Notes under the pieces: generated by a model | The model's database searches: none | Seen by the model: the letters and a program-made list of their open reading frames with translations, nothing else | Told to the model about the DNA's origin: nothing | Part shown: piece by piece, positions 50,307 through 62,173 of the stretch | Layout of the letters: each line of letters begins with the position of its first letter | Position numbering within the stretch: position 1 is the stretch's first letter | Translations under genes and position numbers: made by a program | From: Callaeas wilsoni | Lineage: Eukaryota > Chordata > Aves > Passeriformes > Callaeidae | Reading direction: 5' to 3' | DNA length: 64,000 nt | Assembly: GCA_013398955.1 (NCBI GenBank) | Contig: VWPU01003223.1 | Coordinates: forward strand, 124,001-188,000

Positions 50307-53300
50307 CTTAAGATAAAAAATAGTAATATTTCTGTAATTAATTAAAATATTTCCTTTTGGATAATGGCAATTTCATGAAATCTAGACACAGAAATTATAA
50401 TGTATTTTAAATGGTTTTGGTTTGTTTGGACCAGTCAAGGGTAACTTTTTAATGACTTATAATGAAGGTGAGTGCATACTGGAGGTACTATAAAAATCCC
50501 AATTTGCTAATGACACTGATAAACTTTGATAATTTATGCCAATATTTTATTTTTCTATTTTATACTGAGATTAGTACTTGCAGACAGAGAGTTAAAGTTC
50601 ATCATTTATGAGTGCCAGAGGCACTGGTGGGCTGTGTTTACAAGCCTTTTAATGACTTTGGTAGGTGATGCCACATGAATATTCATTTTAGTGACATATA
50701 TTGGTAGGCAAAAAATTGCAACTTGCACTAGATAGCTGTCTCTTAAAAATTAAATGAACATATGGTAAATGATAGGCATTTTAAAGAAGCTCCAAATAGT
50801 TTCATTACAGTTAGCCGGCAGTGATGGAATTGGAGAGTAATAAGGAGGAAAAGCAAAGCTTTCCTTCTGTGTGCAGACTGAAACCGTGAATACATTGGTA
50901 TCACATGTATAGGGTAAGTGGGAAGGGATGGCTCATACCATCTGAAATTGCTGACAAATGTTAAAATCAGTCCTGTATCATGTGCAAAGGCTTTAATCAT
51001 GTTGCTGACTACATCTCTTTCTGTGAAAGGGGACACATCTCGCCTTTGAGGACATTTACCTGGCTAGAAAAGGCTTGTTTCCAATTGTTATGCAGAACCG
51101 TGTGTCATCCCATTGCCACAGACTGTGAGCTTGTGATAAGAGCTAATTGACTCGCAATTCCTTATTTGCATCGCATTTTTGATTCCTGGAAATCAATGAG
51201 TTACCTGAAAGTCATGACATTGTAGAGGTCAGTGTGTGCACACACACGCCAGCAATCACAGAATTTGATTAGCTGAAATGGTGACAGGGTTTTTGTACAT
51301 TTTTTAGCTTTGATATGAAACAGAGTCGGACACGGTAGGTCTGGCTGAGAAGTGTTCGCTTATAATCTTTTTTTCTCTCTCATAAAACTGCCGGCAGTCT
51401 ACTCAGGTGCCTTTAAAGCTTGTACTGCTGACATCAGTTGGAGTTTCTGGGGAAGTGATACGATGCTGAGGAAGCAAGTTTAATTATTTCTGACATTGGT
51501 CCTATGCTGGTTAAAGAATGTAGGATTTTCAGGACAAGCCTAGGAAAAGAAGATAGGCCACTGAGGAAGATGCTCTTATACCAAAAACATGTGTTCTGAA
51601 AGCCTGAGGAAGAACTTTTTGTTTGTCCAGAACAGCAACTACTGTTTCATACTAAGCAGGATTTCTAGTGGCAATTAATCTAGATTTTCAGGTTCTGCAA
51701 AGCAATGTGAGGTATTCTGCATGAATAATGACCACTCTGAAAAAACAGCCATTCTGCGTTAAGCTTAAAATCTAGAAATGTGACTTAAATATAATGCACT
51801 GTATGTACATCATCATAAATGGTCGTGATACCCCAGAAAAGGTGTCTCTACACAGATCATTTTCATTAACAAGTTGCATGTGAGCAAGGTCAGTAGTCTT
51901 TGCTCACACAGTGTCTCTAAATTGTCCATTAAAATGCTTGTTAACAGTGACATGTTTTTTGAGAGGGACAGGCCACTTGTTTGTGTCTTTTGTTGCTAAT
52001 GTGCTGAATGAGGTATTAAATTGAGTGGAACGAGGTGATGTCAGGAGGCAATGATGAGAGAGAAAGAAAAAGAATTGACAGAAGAGAAGGAAACAATACA
52101 GAGAATATGGAAATAAGTAGAAAGCAGAAATCTGTGTGGAAATGGAAAGTGATCAAGATGTCTACAATTAATTCAGGCGAGGTGACACTGGGAAAAGGAG
52201 GCTTCAGAAATCTGCTGCTGGCTTTTTGTTTCTGATTTCTTTAAACACGTGCAGTAGAAGAAAAATATTGCCAAATACAAGAAAGACTGAAGAGAAAGTA
52301 AATCAAGGAAAAGGAAGGACGGATGGACGGACCACTCTGGAAGTGGATACATCTGTGTCTTAAACAACACAAATCCCACTCTTCCTGACTCCACTTCCTT
52401 GCCACCTGCAAGGTGTACAAATGAAATATGTACTAAAATGTCCAGTTATATGAAAATTGGTTTGGAAAGAGCAGCTAAAGTAAAATCTAAAATGAAGGCA
52501 GGAAAATAACAGAAATAATAAATAACAGGAAGTCATGACAGGGGCAGTCTCTTTTCCAACCTTAATGATTTTATTTTATGAGATGTGGTAATACTATGTA
52601 AAAATAAGGGTCTCTGTAGAGTTACCAAAAAAAAGGTAGCTAGTAATTATCTGAGACATCCTGTATGGGATGGGTTGGTAAGTTCCAGGCCTTACAGTAG
52701 TGCTGTAGCCTCTGGAGTGCTGGACTTCAGGTCGAGTAAGTGCAGGCAAAGCACATTGGATGCCTGTGGGCAGTAGAAACAAATGCTTCTTAGAGGTCAC
52801 AAAGCCTCACCAAGAATCAATAACTATAGATACACATATGCATGGGGAGTGTTTAGTATGTGCCAAGATATACTTTGTAACAGAACACTGATAACTTCAT
52901 ACTGCAGGGCAGTAATGATGGGCAGCACTTTAGAATTTGTTATTGTTTTGTTTTACAAGAAAGTTAGATGTAGATGTATACTTGAATTTCTTAGGACCCA
53001 GAAGATTCTTCAGCTTGTGAAACCACATCCTGAGAAGTTGTTTTCCCTGCCAGGCAGGGCAGGTCTGGCTTCAGACATCTCAGAAGAACATCCTGGTTTG
53101 GTCTCTTTGCTACTTCTGTGTCCTTCTGCTCTGTCTTCTACAATGCACATGTTACACTATATCCTGTTGAGGAGTTAAACCGTGTACATTAAACATTCAC
53201 TGGGCATTGCCTGTTTGTCAAATGTTTTAATTTGTGAACCAAATACGTGGTCTTACAGTTAGCTTGCAAGAGTAAGTAGTCATAGGGATTTCTTTACATG

Positions 53301-56300
53301 AGCCGATTGGGTGGGGTTTGTTTTGCAGACGTTGTTGTATCGTATCATGCTGTTTGTTTTCCAAAATTAAGCAGTATTTTAAGAAAAGAAAGGAAAAGAA
53401 GCTTCCAGAAGAGTTTGATTTAAAAACACGTGAAGAATCCCAAACTATTTGCTATTTCATATGGAGCTATGCTTATATTGTGTAATATGCAAGAAAAGGG
53501 GAGGGGAAGAATGAAATGCTTTACAGCTTTCAAACAAATGACTGATGTGCACATTATGACAAGTCTTCCTGCATCTTAGGCATTTTCACTTGTTACATTA
53601 ATATGACTAGGAGTTATACATTTATTTACCATTCAAAACTTTCCTCTTTAGGGAATGGAAGATTTTCATATTAGCATAGGAGTAATTTCCTCAAAACTAT
53701 TATGATTTTACTTACTAATTAGGAAAATATTTTTGATCCTATGGACTGAAGAGAGACCAGGAGGTTTTCCATCTAACTAACTAGTTGTTATGCAATGTCT
53801 GTTAACGAAATATAGTCTTTTTATCTCTTGTGTAATTTATGGATTTGATACACAATATGAGTGTTCTCACCTTCTGATCTATTACCTTATGTGCATAAAG
53901 CAAAGAATGTCTCATGTTTTCTTGAATTCTACATGTCCATGAAATAGAGATGCAGTTTTAGTAGAGCTACTTTATCAGCTCTTCATAACAAAAATACAAA
54001 ATACTATGTCAATTCTTATTTTCTTTTTAATATGGAATACTGATCTTTCAGGTTTTTTAAATTTTTTTTTTTTTTAATTAATTTTAAACAAGCAGGGTTT
54101 TCCCTGTTCTGAACAGTAAAAAACCAAAATCTGAAAACCCATTTAATAGGAGGCCTTCTCACACTGGTAGGAATGCATGATAAAATGATGTTATAAAAGA
54201 GTTTGTAAGAAGATGTAAAATTATATTGATAAATAGAATATCATGGCAGCTAAAAGCAACAATTTATTTTATAGTTTCTATTTTGTTGAAACAGTAGCCT
54301 AAGTTATTTGTATTCATTGCACAATGAAAATCCCACTCCCTAAGACAGAAATGCTTTTGAGGTTGCTATATGTGTTAAAGAAAACGTTGCAGTAGTGAAC
54401 CTCTGTAGAGCTGAGGCTGTTGGTGCCACATGGATCATCCTGAGCTCTCCCAGGGGATCCCCAGCTCCAGCATGAAAACAGGATCCCTGCCCTTGCATGT
54501 ATTTAGCTGAAGAGCTTCATCACAAAACCAAAGCTCTTCAGAGTCAGTTCTGGTTCCTTTCAAGGCACATGGAGAATCCTTCAGTCCTGTTACCCTGTAG
54601 TCCTGGGGAGAAAGAGATGGAAGGTGGATGTCTTGGGACTACTGCCTTGCACTTCACTTCTTCTAGGTCTCTGCTGCTCAGCACTTTCCCATGGTACCTC
54701 CAGAGGTCCTACTTACTGGTGAACAGGGTCAGCAGTGGTATTTTCTGTAAGCTTTGCAGTATTTGTTGGTTTTTTAAAATGAGTAAATAACCTATAGCAT
54801 CATTACCAGTGTTGTTCTAGCTTTTGCTGATCTCTGTGTCTGATCTTCACAAGGCTAGGACATTTTGTGGGGAGGCAGAGAATGACACAAAAATTTTCTA
54901 GCAGCAGAAGGGGGTGAGCAAACTCTGTAGCATGAAACCATCTGTAGCTTCTCTCTTGTGCTGGCACAATAGATCTGTTAAGGAGACTTTTGGAGGACTA
55001 GAAAGCTAGAATGGATTTTAATTATTTATTTTCTTTGAATTGAGGTACGTGGTATTTGATGTTTTATGCAACAATGAACAAAATTTTTCTATGTTGCAGG
55101 TTGTTTTCTGACACTTTCCCAGGATAGATTGCATATCAGGCCTTTTATACCATAAGCATTTAGAAATAGCAGTGTTTGAAAAGAGACACTTGTCTATTCT
55201 ACTACCTTCACAGAAGTATTTCTGGCTTAGAGGAAGCATATCAAAGGATGTTAATTAGTGCAACAGAAAAGAGAGTAAATACTTCAGTGTTAGATGTTCA
55301 AATACTATTGTTTTGTGTTGGTCTTCTTTTAAAAAGCTTCATTTGGTGAAATTTGGAGGAGAAGGCACAGTGGGCAGTGAATTGAGTGCTTTTCAGGGTA
55401 CATCACTTAGCAGAGGGAAGAGGGCACCTGAGCTGCCTCACAAAGCTGGAGCAGACAGGTGCTGACCTGACCTTTGGTGTTTCCTTCTCAGTGTTCTTGG
55501 TTTGTTTCTGGTTTTCCTGGTGTGCTGCTAGGAAGACTCTCTAGAGAGTCGAGAAAGCACTTTGCATTGTCTCCATAAGAGAAACCCTGTGCCTCTCTCC
55601 TCTCTCAGTGATATTATGCTACCTCATTTTTAGCAGCTTACTGAAGCAAAGGTTTAGCCTCATCCTGAGGTGCCAAAGATCCCTTCTGCTTTGTGACTTC
55701 TGTAAGACACAGAGCTGGTCAAACATTTTGAGTGACTGAAACGATGTTCTTGTGCTGCAACAACACAGTGGGTCAAACTCTGTTTGTGGAAACTCTGATG
55801 CTCTCCCTTCCACTGGAAAGTTCATGTGGTTTTGAGAGTGCCTGCTCAGAGACCAGTGTGACAGGTCCAAATCTCATAAACCAGTGATGGTCTTTTCCAC
55901 AAGATATTTGTCATTTTGTGGTAATTTTTCATTACATATTTTTCTAATCAGGTTTTAGAAACAAAAAAAAAAGAATCTGCAAGTGTTTACTCATTTCTTC
56001 AGTCCTGTTAATTTAAGTTGGTTTTCCCCCCATTCCAATTCTATTAAAGATAAAATTGAAAAGATGTTTTTGGCTACTGTTCATAAATGGACGGCAATCT
56101 GCAGTGTTTCTTACTGAATAGAATTTGAATTCAAAATGCCTAAAAGATTAGTATTGGAGTCATGTAATCTTATCTCAAATATCCCTTTCTTTAATGTGAG
56201 AGCTCGTTTCAACTTTTCTAATACTTAACCCTTTTGCCTTGTAAATAATGCATCTGTGCTATACCACTGTTAAGTATTCAGTCTATTGTCTTCTATTTTT

Positions 56301-57088
56301 CTAATTTTTATGGTCTTCCTGATGTGAAATGAAGAAGATTCTGGACATATTCCCCCAGGACAGGAAAACTGTTATTAAATTCAATACTTTCTCCTACAGA
56401 AATTTGAATATAATTTGAATGCATTAAAATTAATCTTAAAAGGCAGCATTCTTTGTGGAAAAGTATCAATAGGCTTTTGCAACAAGTTAAGAAAGTATTT
56501 TTTGTGTCCTAGAAGTTTTCTGTTAGCTTTCAACAGTCATAAAAAAACCTCAGAAAATGACTTTCAGAAGTCACTTTGCAGTATATTAGAATATCAATAT
56601 AGCTCAAGTTTTACTTGTTGCAAACATGATTCTTGAGATCACTTTGCAAGCAAATGCACTGCGTCCTGTGCTACAGCTTTTACTGAAAAATGCCTTCCTG
56701 GAGACTGCAAGGAGACAGCTTCAGTTTGGGCTGATTTCCATTGTGCTACTGTGTCTGAAAATACACCACATCACCTCTGCCGCCTCCTCTGTTTTCCAGA
56801 GGGATGATCTGAGGGGCCCTGTGCATCCCACAGGTATGTGGGTGTTGTGTATGGTGTTCCATAGGTAGTTTTCTTGAAACTAAAATTTTTGAAGTAAGGA
56901 AATCCTCCCTTGAGGCTCAGGCTGGCATACCATATATGTGCAAGTAAATCTTGTGCAACTTTTTCAGAGGCAGCACCAATTTTGAGTAAAAATTACCTAT
57001 ATGAAGATTGATAGAGTAGGCATCCAATTTTTTTTCTGTAAAAATGCCAATGAAAAAGGAAGGTGAATCAAGCTGCTTTATACACTTC

Positions 57089-57109
57089 AAAAAAAAAAAA
57101 AAAAAAAAA
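57089..57109 (+). repeat. Poly(A) run of 21
   Basis: Uninterrupted A run followed by GATGTGAC. No AATAAA-type signal or gene-like sequence precedes it within about 100 bases, so it is annotated as a simple repeat and not as the tail of a retrocopy. Confidence 0.9.
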
Positions 57110-60100
57110 GATGTGACATAGACCTGAATGAATCCCTAAACTGCTCTAGATGTAGTAATACGAAATGTTAAAGCCACAGAAATGGAGCAACATATCTGAG
57201 ACAAGGCTGTGTATAATAGTAGTTTCCGGAATAAAACAGCAATAATGCCAGATTCTTATAGGCCTTTATTCACAATCTAGAAGATAGCTTTCTAAATATT
57301 TTTAGTTTACAGCATATAAATAAATCATAGAGTAAAATAATTATATGTCAGACCATATGCTATCACAGTATTTTACTGTGTAAGGGGCCTCAGAGATCCT
57401 GTATCACTTAATCATTTCATAAATATGGGTTTTCATTGAATATGAAATGTATACACAGTAAAGGCAAGTAATATGAATACTACCAAAGTGACACATCCTA
57501 CAGTAGTAAATAATCCAGATAACTGAATTTATATACTCAGGGATACTTAACTGGCACATTTCGAATTGTATCGAGCAGTTACATTTATAGCAGTGTAGTT
57601 TATCTCTTATTAGAGGTGGACTTTGACTCAGATTCTACCAGTTACAATTTATTAAGAGTGACTACTTTTAAACTCAGCTAATTAATTATTGGCTTAATAG
57701 TTGGCAGTCTTGTTACTTTGCAACAGGGTCTAAATCCAAATTATTTATGACGGTAGTTCAGGCACTGCAAGGGATCAGTTTTCATGAGCTCTGAGTTACT
57801 GGGGTTTGTGGCTCAGCACACAGTCAAATACTCAGTAAGAAGAGAGGAAAGCGGAGCAGTGACAAGGAAGTAATTGTGTGAAGGAATGTGGCTCCTGCCA
57901 TGGTGCAATGGCAGCAGGAATTGTATCAGACACAGAAGAAAACCCAAACCAGCATCTTCAATTTTTAGAGGCAAAATCCTATTTTACAATCACAATTACT
58001 TTCAGTAGGGATGTGAATGTGCATGAATCCATGTGTTGGAGCAGGAGTCCCACATGCCATGCAATCTCGGTCCCAGTTAGTTTAGGCTCTTTAACTGGGA
58101 CTTCCACAGAGAAATCAGAGCATCTGTGTTAGATACCTGCCTCATTTTACTGACTTTATGGTCAGGAAACCCAAGCATCTATTTTAGTGCCATAACATTC
58201 GATACTAAATCCGTCCTTCCAATCTATAGCCAAAGACCCAAACAGACAATCTACGCATACAGTGCCATGTCTTGATTCTGCCTTAATTTAATGAAATGGA
58301 TGTATTTAGAAGTAAGGGATGGCAGAGTTTGGCCCGTCATTTATACAGTATTTTTATAAGTAACGTAAAGTGGGAATTAACAAAAGCCTGTCCTCTAGGG
58401 GAATGTTGGTTTTTCTGTTAAAGATGCGGGAGGAGGCAGCTGGAAGGCTGTGGGAAGGCACAAAGGCTGCTCCCAGCTGGCCTGAAGGGGTGATCTGGTG
58501 TGCATTCATTGCCCCTTGATTTTGTCACAACCAGTATCTTGTTCAAAAAGATTTTCAAAGAAAACCAGAAAATGGGTCTATCTTAAGCTCCAGTGTTTCT
58601 AACCTCTGAAACTCTCCTTTCTTTTTTATCACCTTCCTTCAGAGTCGAGACATAATTAAGCTAAAAATAACAAAGCTGCTTCAGATTTTATCTTCTCTGG
58701 TGTCTCACTGCATCTGAGAGGTTAAAGCATTGCTTTTACAAAAGAAACCTACATATGAAAAATTTGGGTTTTCTTTTGACATTATATTTACTTAGATCCT
58801 GGATGAACATATCTTGTGATATTATACATTGCAGTCTAGGTCCAACTGTAATAATTGGTAAGGTTCCTAGAAATGCATGAATATATAATGAATTTTTATT
58901 AGACTTAATGAAAAAAATTGAGGGAAATTTCATGTATAGATATGTATCCAGAGTTTTATTAAAAATGTAAATGCATTATAAAGTAGTAAAAGACAATAGT
59001 GTCTACCAAAAATATATATTACAATATTTTGTTTTGGTTAGTGTTAATTAGTGTCAAATTCAACAATTGGTATTTCTGGCTTTTTCTTTTTTTTTATTGA
59101 AGCTGATTGTGGGTGGGCTCAGCTACACCTGGCACATGAGTACCTGTCCAGGAGAACTTCGGGGGGACATTTCTATATAAGGCCCCTCAGCTGCATTCTT
59201 AAATTCAGGTGAAGATGCATCTGTCTTCTCTCTTATCGTTCCTTTTAGGCTGGTGCGAGTCTTGCTGCAAGTAAATGTGTTGACATACAGTGGAAGAGGA
59301 GGAATGAAAGGGATTTTTATCCACAGGCTGTAGTCACATGTCACAGATCAACGTTATAAGAGACTGTAGGCTGCAATATAGCAGGGAGCATATGCTGCTG
59401 ACTGCTGTGGCTCGTGTAGGTGCTGTTCCTAGGCTTGGTCCTTCAGTCAGTCTCAAAGATGGATTGCGTATGTCATTCTGCTCACACATTGCGCTCCTTA
59501 CATCAAGGACATCATTTTAACATAAACCCTTGGATTTCTTAAACAGAAAACTTAGGAGTGGTGCGATCAGTATTTACAGAATCTAGGTTTTATATTTCAA
59601 ATAAAAAAAAAGTAAGATGGATGTGACCAAAGACCAGTTTTAGCCAGTCTTGCCACCTGAGCACCCCTCAGCTCCACCTCTGTTTGGCTGCAAAACAGAT
59701 GGCACAGAACATGACTGTGTCCAGTGAGCCCATGTCCTGGGCTCCCCCAGGACTGGAGAATGGAAACAGATTCCTGTTTGGGCCAGGCCCAGTTTGGTTT
59801 TTGCACCCAACCAAGTATGGAGCAGAGACAGAACATTCCTGTCATATGTCCTGTTTCTTCTATCCTCCTCCAGGTATCCTTTCCCAAGACCAAGGAGCAG
59901 AATATAAAGTGTATTGATTTCTCATTCTTGCTCTGTAAAAGAAGTAAGGCCCAAAAACTTAACAAGCCGCAACTGTCTGAAATTACTGCACACATCTCAA
60001 GTGCCAGCACATTTTATTTTTGCAAACAAAAACAGTCTAAAAATAAAAATCCATGTTATTTTGAAGCATTGAAAAAGCTTTTTTCTTTCACCTTTTTAAA

Positions 60101-60315
60101 TAAAGCATAGAATAAAATAAAAAGAGACTCCAAACTGAAATGCCCTGCTGCTTTTAGAGAATTCATATCAAAATCTCTTTGAGCGTAACGAGTTAGTGGA
60201 GCATGGAGCTGTTTAAACTTAAGGTATGGGTACAGATGCCTTAAATCACAGAAACTAATGACAGAGCAGACTTTACAGTATTTAAACTTCTGCATGTAAA
60301 ATTATGCCATTGTTG

Positions 60316-60379
60316 CTTGTAAATATGCTAAAAGCCTCCTGCGGTGTCTTGTAAATATACTAAGAATCCCCTGTAGTTA
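60316..60379 (+). repeat. Degenerate 32-bp tandem duplication
   Basis: Two consecutive 32-base units begin with CTTGTAAATAT and continue CTAA...CCTG in each. Roughly two thirds of positions match, so the duplication is old. Confidence 0.6.
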
Positions 60380-61567
60380 ATTCTGCCACTATTGTTATAA
60401 ATGAGAGCAAAGAAAATGTTTTTCTTACTTTATAGCCTCAGTTCCCAGGTGTAAATCTGCTGTTTTGTTTGGCATTAGCAGCTCTGTTCCTTGACTGACA
60501 GGTTTCAAAGTCTGCCATAATTGTGAGCCATGCTCACATTCACTGTGCTTTAGAGTCAGCAGGGAATGGTACTATGTGCTATTTTTTCAAAGAAAGGGCA
60601 TTACAGTGGCAACATCTAATAAATCCTGAAAGCACTTCACCTTCTCTTGGTAACTTTCAAATTCCTGTAATAGCATAGTTTCCTTTCTGTTGCAACATCA
60701 TAGTCTGAGCTGTTGTAGTTATAATTGTCTTAGAACTCCCATTATAAACCTAAGTTTCTATATGTTATGGAAAGAAGTGGTGTAAGTAGGCCTGACAGAC
60801 TGTCTATCAAATGCTATTCTGTGCCTGCTTCCTAATATTCATTCCAGGAGCAAAACAGTATAGGGAGAAAGAAAAAAATCCAGGAGATCCTAGTTAGCAA
60901 GAGTGAAAGAGGACATACAAGTGCTGTGCTTGAGAAAAGATGCCAGTGCTATCCATGGCCAGCCAAAGCATCAGCCATCGGCAAAAGTCATGTGAAGTTT
61001 TTGCATGGTACAAAGTCCAAGCAGTGCCTTGGGGCTGCTCGTAGCAGCAGGTGCTTTTCTTCAGGGGCTGCTTTTCTGCAGGGGTCTGCTTGCTCTGGCC
61101 CAGGGCAAGAGTCCTCTCCTGGGTGCAGCTTCGTGGACCTGGACAGACCCTGCTCAGGATATCCTGTTGTTACATGGGCTTTTCTGGGGGAGGGTCAGAA
61201 CAAACATCATGAGCCCTAAGCTAGCTCTTCAGTTTGCAAAGCACCACAGACCTTTCTGGCCTCTCCCAGCAGGGACTTGTTCAAAGGTTCAAAGAAGGGC
61301 AGGTCCACAGCGATGAAATTGGTTTTGAACTTTGTATTTCACTGAGATTTGGGAGGGAGGGAGATGTATTTAGGGTCAGTTTGGGGATCAGGAAAAAGAA
61401 GAAAATATTGTATTTTCATTGTGCAAATCTGATTTTCCCACTGATTGCAGAGGCCAGCTGTAAGGTACATGGTTAAAATACTAATTCAGAAGTCATTTAT
61501 GATGTACGAAAACTGGAATATCCCTATTGAGTATTGTATTGTGGTCAGTAGAATTTATCTGAAATAA

Positions 61568-62173
61568 TGTATACTGGTTTGAAAGCAAAACCAGTGAGAA
61601 ACTCCAAGTCAGAAGTACAATTTAATAGGAAAAACTAAAATAAATGCAATAGTACAAAAAGAAACCACTGACAGAGTCAGGATACAACCCGACACCCTGT
61701 CAGTCAGGGTGTTGGTAGCAGTCCAATAAAATGGTGGCTGCAGTCCTCCAGAGTTCTGTTGAAGATGGTTCTGTTGAAGCAGTGATCCTGTAGAAAAGGT
61801 CTGGTCTTCACCTGAAGGTCCAGTGGTAGCTCTTGTCCTCTGGGAATCCAGTAGGTAAGGGCTGACTCTGGTGTTCGAAGTCTTAGCTTATATCCAGGAT
61901 GGGATGCTGGGTTCCTCCCTCTGGGCAGAGCATCTCACAATGGGAGGATGTAATTTTATCAGTCAACGTGGTGAGACTAGATGGCCCATTAACAGGAGAT
62001 ATCTCCCCTAGAGGGAGGATGGGTCATGGGAGAGATAAGGAGCCCTGCCCCACCTGGTTTTGACAGCTGGCCCATTAACAGAAGATAGTCCAGACAAAGG
62101 AGGCAAGGGACACAGCCCCACCTGGTTTAACAGCTCCTGAAGATAGTAATAGAATACACTGCAACCCAGGACA
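61568..62173 (-). mobile_element. Solitary endogenous retrovirus LTR, about 0.6 kb
   Basis: Minus-strand LTR starting TGTCCTGGGTTGCAG at 62173 and ending near 61568. On the minus strand it shows a TATA box (GGATATAAGC, 61886-61895) and a poly(A) signal ATTAAA (61621-61626). A small hairpin, ACACCCTG/CAGGGTGT, at 61692-61712 lies between them, in the region expected for R. The U3 part has an internal duplication: GCCCCACCTGGTTT at 62047 and 62115, and TGGCCCATTAACAG at 61982 and 62068. The flanks TAATG (61565-61569) and TGATG (62174-62178) match at four of five positions and may be a target site duplication, but that would move the left end by two bases. I believe the family is common in songbirds, but its class (ERVK, ERVL or ERV1) is not settled. 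No coding region or second LTR is adjacent. Confidence 0.82.

Larger units (their letters stand above)
50307..61567. other. Unique AT-rich non-coding DNA
   Basis: No gene, RNA gene or transposon family recognised in this 11 kb. It holds a 21-base A run at 57089-57109, a 16-bp palindrome at 55535-55550, a degenerate 32-bp tandem repeat at 60316-60379, and less AT-rich patches at 59630-59890 and 60925-61310 of unknown origin. The open frames (up to about 137 codons) are not protein-like. Confidence 0.5.

Noticed and set aside
55535..55550. 16-bp palindrome GACTCTCTAGAGAGTC
   Set aside because: About one perfect palindrome of this length is expected by chance in 64 kb, and nothing nearby supports a function.
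57089..57109. Poly(A) run considered as the tail of a processed pseudogene
   Set aside because: No upstream poly(A) signal, no gene-like sequence and no visible flanking target duplication.
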